DNA from: an uncultured Paracoccaceae bacterium
Lineage (GTDB): Bacteria; Pseudomonadota; Alphaproteobacteria; Rhodobacterales; Rhodobacteraceae
DNA length: 64,000 nucleotides
Direction of reading: 5' to 3'
Assembly (NCBI GenBank): GCA_913061275.1
Contig: CAJXSR010000009.1
Span: 1 to 64,000, forward strand
Position 1 is the first letter of the stretch, and each line of letters opens with the position of its first letter. Position numbers and translations under genes: made by a program. Under the pieces are notes generated by a model. That model was not told the origin of the DNA. It made no database searches and saw only the letters and a program-made list of their open reading frames with translations. Positions 62,897-64,000 of the stretch are shown here, one piece after another.

Positions 62897-63053
62897 TATT
62901 GTTAAAAACTAGGGCTTTTATATTCTCAGGTATAAATAAACAATTACAATATGTTAGAGATATTTCCCAATCGAGACATTAGCCTAATCACATGTAAAGC
63001 CTTACTTCGGCCCCAACCGCAAAGCTTTTAAAACCTTCCGTCTTTTTTGCTAG

Positions 63054-64000
63054 CTAGTATCCACAATTTTTATATTTCTGCACAATGCACGAACGTGCCA
63101 TTTCTTGGGCTTTCGAAATGTCAGCTTGCGATATTCCATTAGCCAAAAATTCCATGGCTTTAGCCCCATCACTATTACCGTTAGTATCGGCAAGATTAAA
63201 CCACATGTAAGATATTATATAATCCTGTGGAACGCCTTCACCGTCCCCGTATTTCATACCTAGTCCAGATTGGGCATTGGCATCACCCTGTCCAGCCGAT
63301 AACCTGTACCACTTCACCGCCTCTTTAAAATCCTGAGGAACGCCTCGACCGAAATCGTATATCGCACCCAAACTATACTGGGCTGCGGCATTACCCTGCT
63401 CGGCCGCTAGTCTGTACCATTTCGCGGCTTCATTAATATTATATGGAACGCCTTGCGTATATTCGTACATGTAACCCATATTAAGCTGGGCATTGGCATT
63501 ACCTTGTTGCGCTGCGCGTCTGAACTTAAACTGTGCTTCTCTGTATTCCTGTGGCACACCTAGGCCACTATCAGATACGTAACCCAGAATTAACTGGGCA
63601 CTGACATTATCCTGTTCAGCCGATAATTCATACCACTTCAACGCTTCTTTATCATCTAGCGGCACGCCTAGGCCAAGATCATATAGCACACCCAAATTAA
63701 ACTGCGCGCTGTCATTGCCCTGCTCGGCTGATAATCTAAACCATTTTGCGGCTTCCTTATAATTTCGTGGAAGCGCACGACCTAAATTATACATACGGCC
63801 CATGTTCTTTTGGGCATCGGCATCACCTTGTTCAGCCGCTAATCTATACCACTTCACCGCTTCTTTATCATCCTGAGGCACGCCTCGGCCCTTGGCATAT
63901 TGCGCACCCAGATTATTTTGGGCACTCACATCACCCTGTTCAGCCGCTAATTTATACCACTTCACAGCTTCCTTATAATCCTGCGGAACACTAAAACCCT
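63054..64000 (-). CDS. Sel1-repeat protein, 5' end beyond the window
   Basis: Solenoid protein for protein-protein contact. The open frame runs from the window edge to TAG at 63054 and encodes at least 315 residues. I count seven full repeats of 36 residues of the form KWYRLAAEQGxAxAQxxLGxxYxxGxGVPQD, plus a partial one at each end. The tail LANGISQADISKAQEMARSC with two Cys (SCIVQKYKNCGY) is not repetitive. The true start and any signal peptide lie outside. Apparent starts at 63965 and nearby are internal. Its partner is unknown. Confidence 0.88.
   Translation of the reverse strand, partial: GFSVPQDYKEAVKWYKLAAEQGDVSAQNNLGAQYAKGRGVPQDDKEAVKWYRLAAEQGDADAQKNMGRMYNLGRALPRNYKEAAKWFRLSAEQGNDSAQFNLGVLYDLGLGVPLDDKEALKWYELSAEQDNVSAQLILGYVSDSGLGVPQEYREAQFKFRRAAQQGNANAQLNMGYMYEYTQGVPYNINEAAKWYRLAAEQGNAAAQYSLGAIYDFGRGVPQDFKEAVKWYRLSAGQGDANAQSGLGMKYGDGEGVPQDYIISYMWFNLADTNGNSDGAKAMEFLANGISQADISKAQEMARSCIVQKYKNCGY

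Noticed and set aside
1-64000. CRISPR arrays, tRNA and rRNA genes.
   Set aside because: No regularly spaced direct repeats of 20-40 bases and no cloverleaf or rRNA-like sequence were recognised on either strand. A covariance-model search would be needed to exclude small RNAs.

Overview
The window looks like a Rhodobacterales (Roseobacter-group) alphaproteobacterium of moderate GC content. This is inferred from gene content and order: a soxBDAG sarcosine oxidase operon, a one-block branched-chain amino acid degradation operon, a yraL/LpoA-like/yraN block followed by glnD-murJ-trpS, and rpmH-rnpA. The genus cannot be fixed from sequence alone. Bases 1-42 are not genomic: they are an Illumina Nextera i7 adapter (index N703 plus the transposase mosaic end), so base 43 is the true start of the contig.

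Region 43-4449 is an AT-rich accessory element: a truncated C5-cytosine DNA methyltransferase, a catalytic-core-only tyrosine recombinase, a Fic protein with its own inhibitory motif, a small HUH-like protein and a tiny ORF. It ends abruptly inside the 5' part of comM/yifB, whose first ~33 codons are missing, so I read it as an island inserted in comM.

Region 4450-27568 is mostly housekeeping: an esterase, gshB, yraN, rsmI, an LpoA-like lipoprotein, glnD, murJ, a rhomboid homologue lacking its catalytic residues, trpS, a DpaL-like lyase with an M20 amidohydrolase, ugd, an orphan sensor kinase, a pyridine nucleotide-disulfide oxidoreductase with a TVP38 protein, rpmH, rnpA, an HNH nuclease lodged between rnpA and yidD, and creatinase.

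Region 27569-30474 is a patchy stretch with hairpins, imperfect direct repeats, a MOSC protein, an acetyltransferase and a frameshifted BrnA-like antitoxin gene. Four 11-bp phased repeats lie upstream of the antitoxin gene.

Region 30475-44020 is one minus-strand operon of a TetR regulator and eleven enzymes for leucine, valine and isoleucine breakdown. A recognisable promoter and operator lie in front of it.

Region 44036-56162 holds a seven-gene minus-strand set (acyl-CoA ligase, five-gene LivFGHMK-type ABC transporter, PaaK-like ligase) plus a nitronate monooxygenase-like gene. It is divergent from a PAS hybrid kinase and OmpR-type regulator. The shared promoter region has a tandem 10-bp repeat typical of such regulators.

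Region 56159-62896 holds a small potassium-channel-like protein, a GlxA-type regulator and the divergent soxBDAG operon. The operon has a strong inverted repeat and a terminator-like hairpin in its leader. With creatinase at 26345 the cell could take creatine to sarcosine and then to glycine plus a one-carbon unit. The window closes in a 5'-incomplete Sel1-repeat protein.
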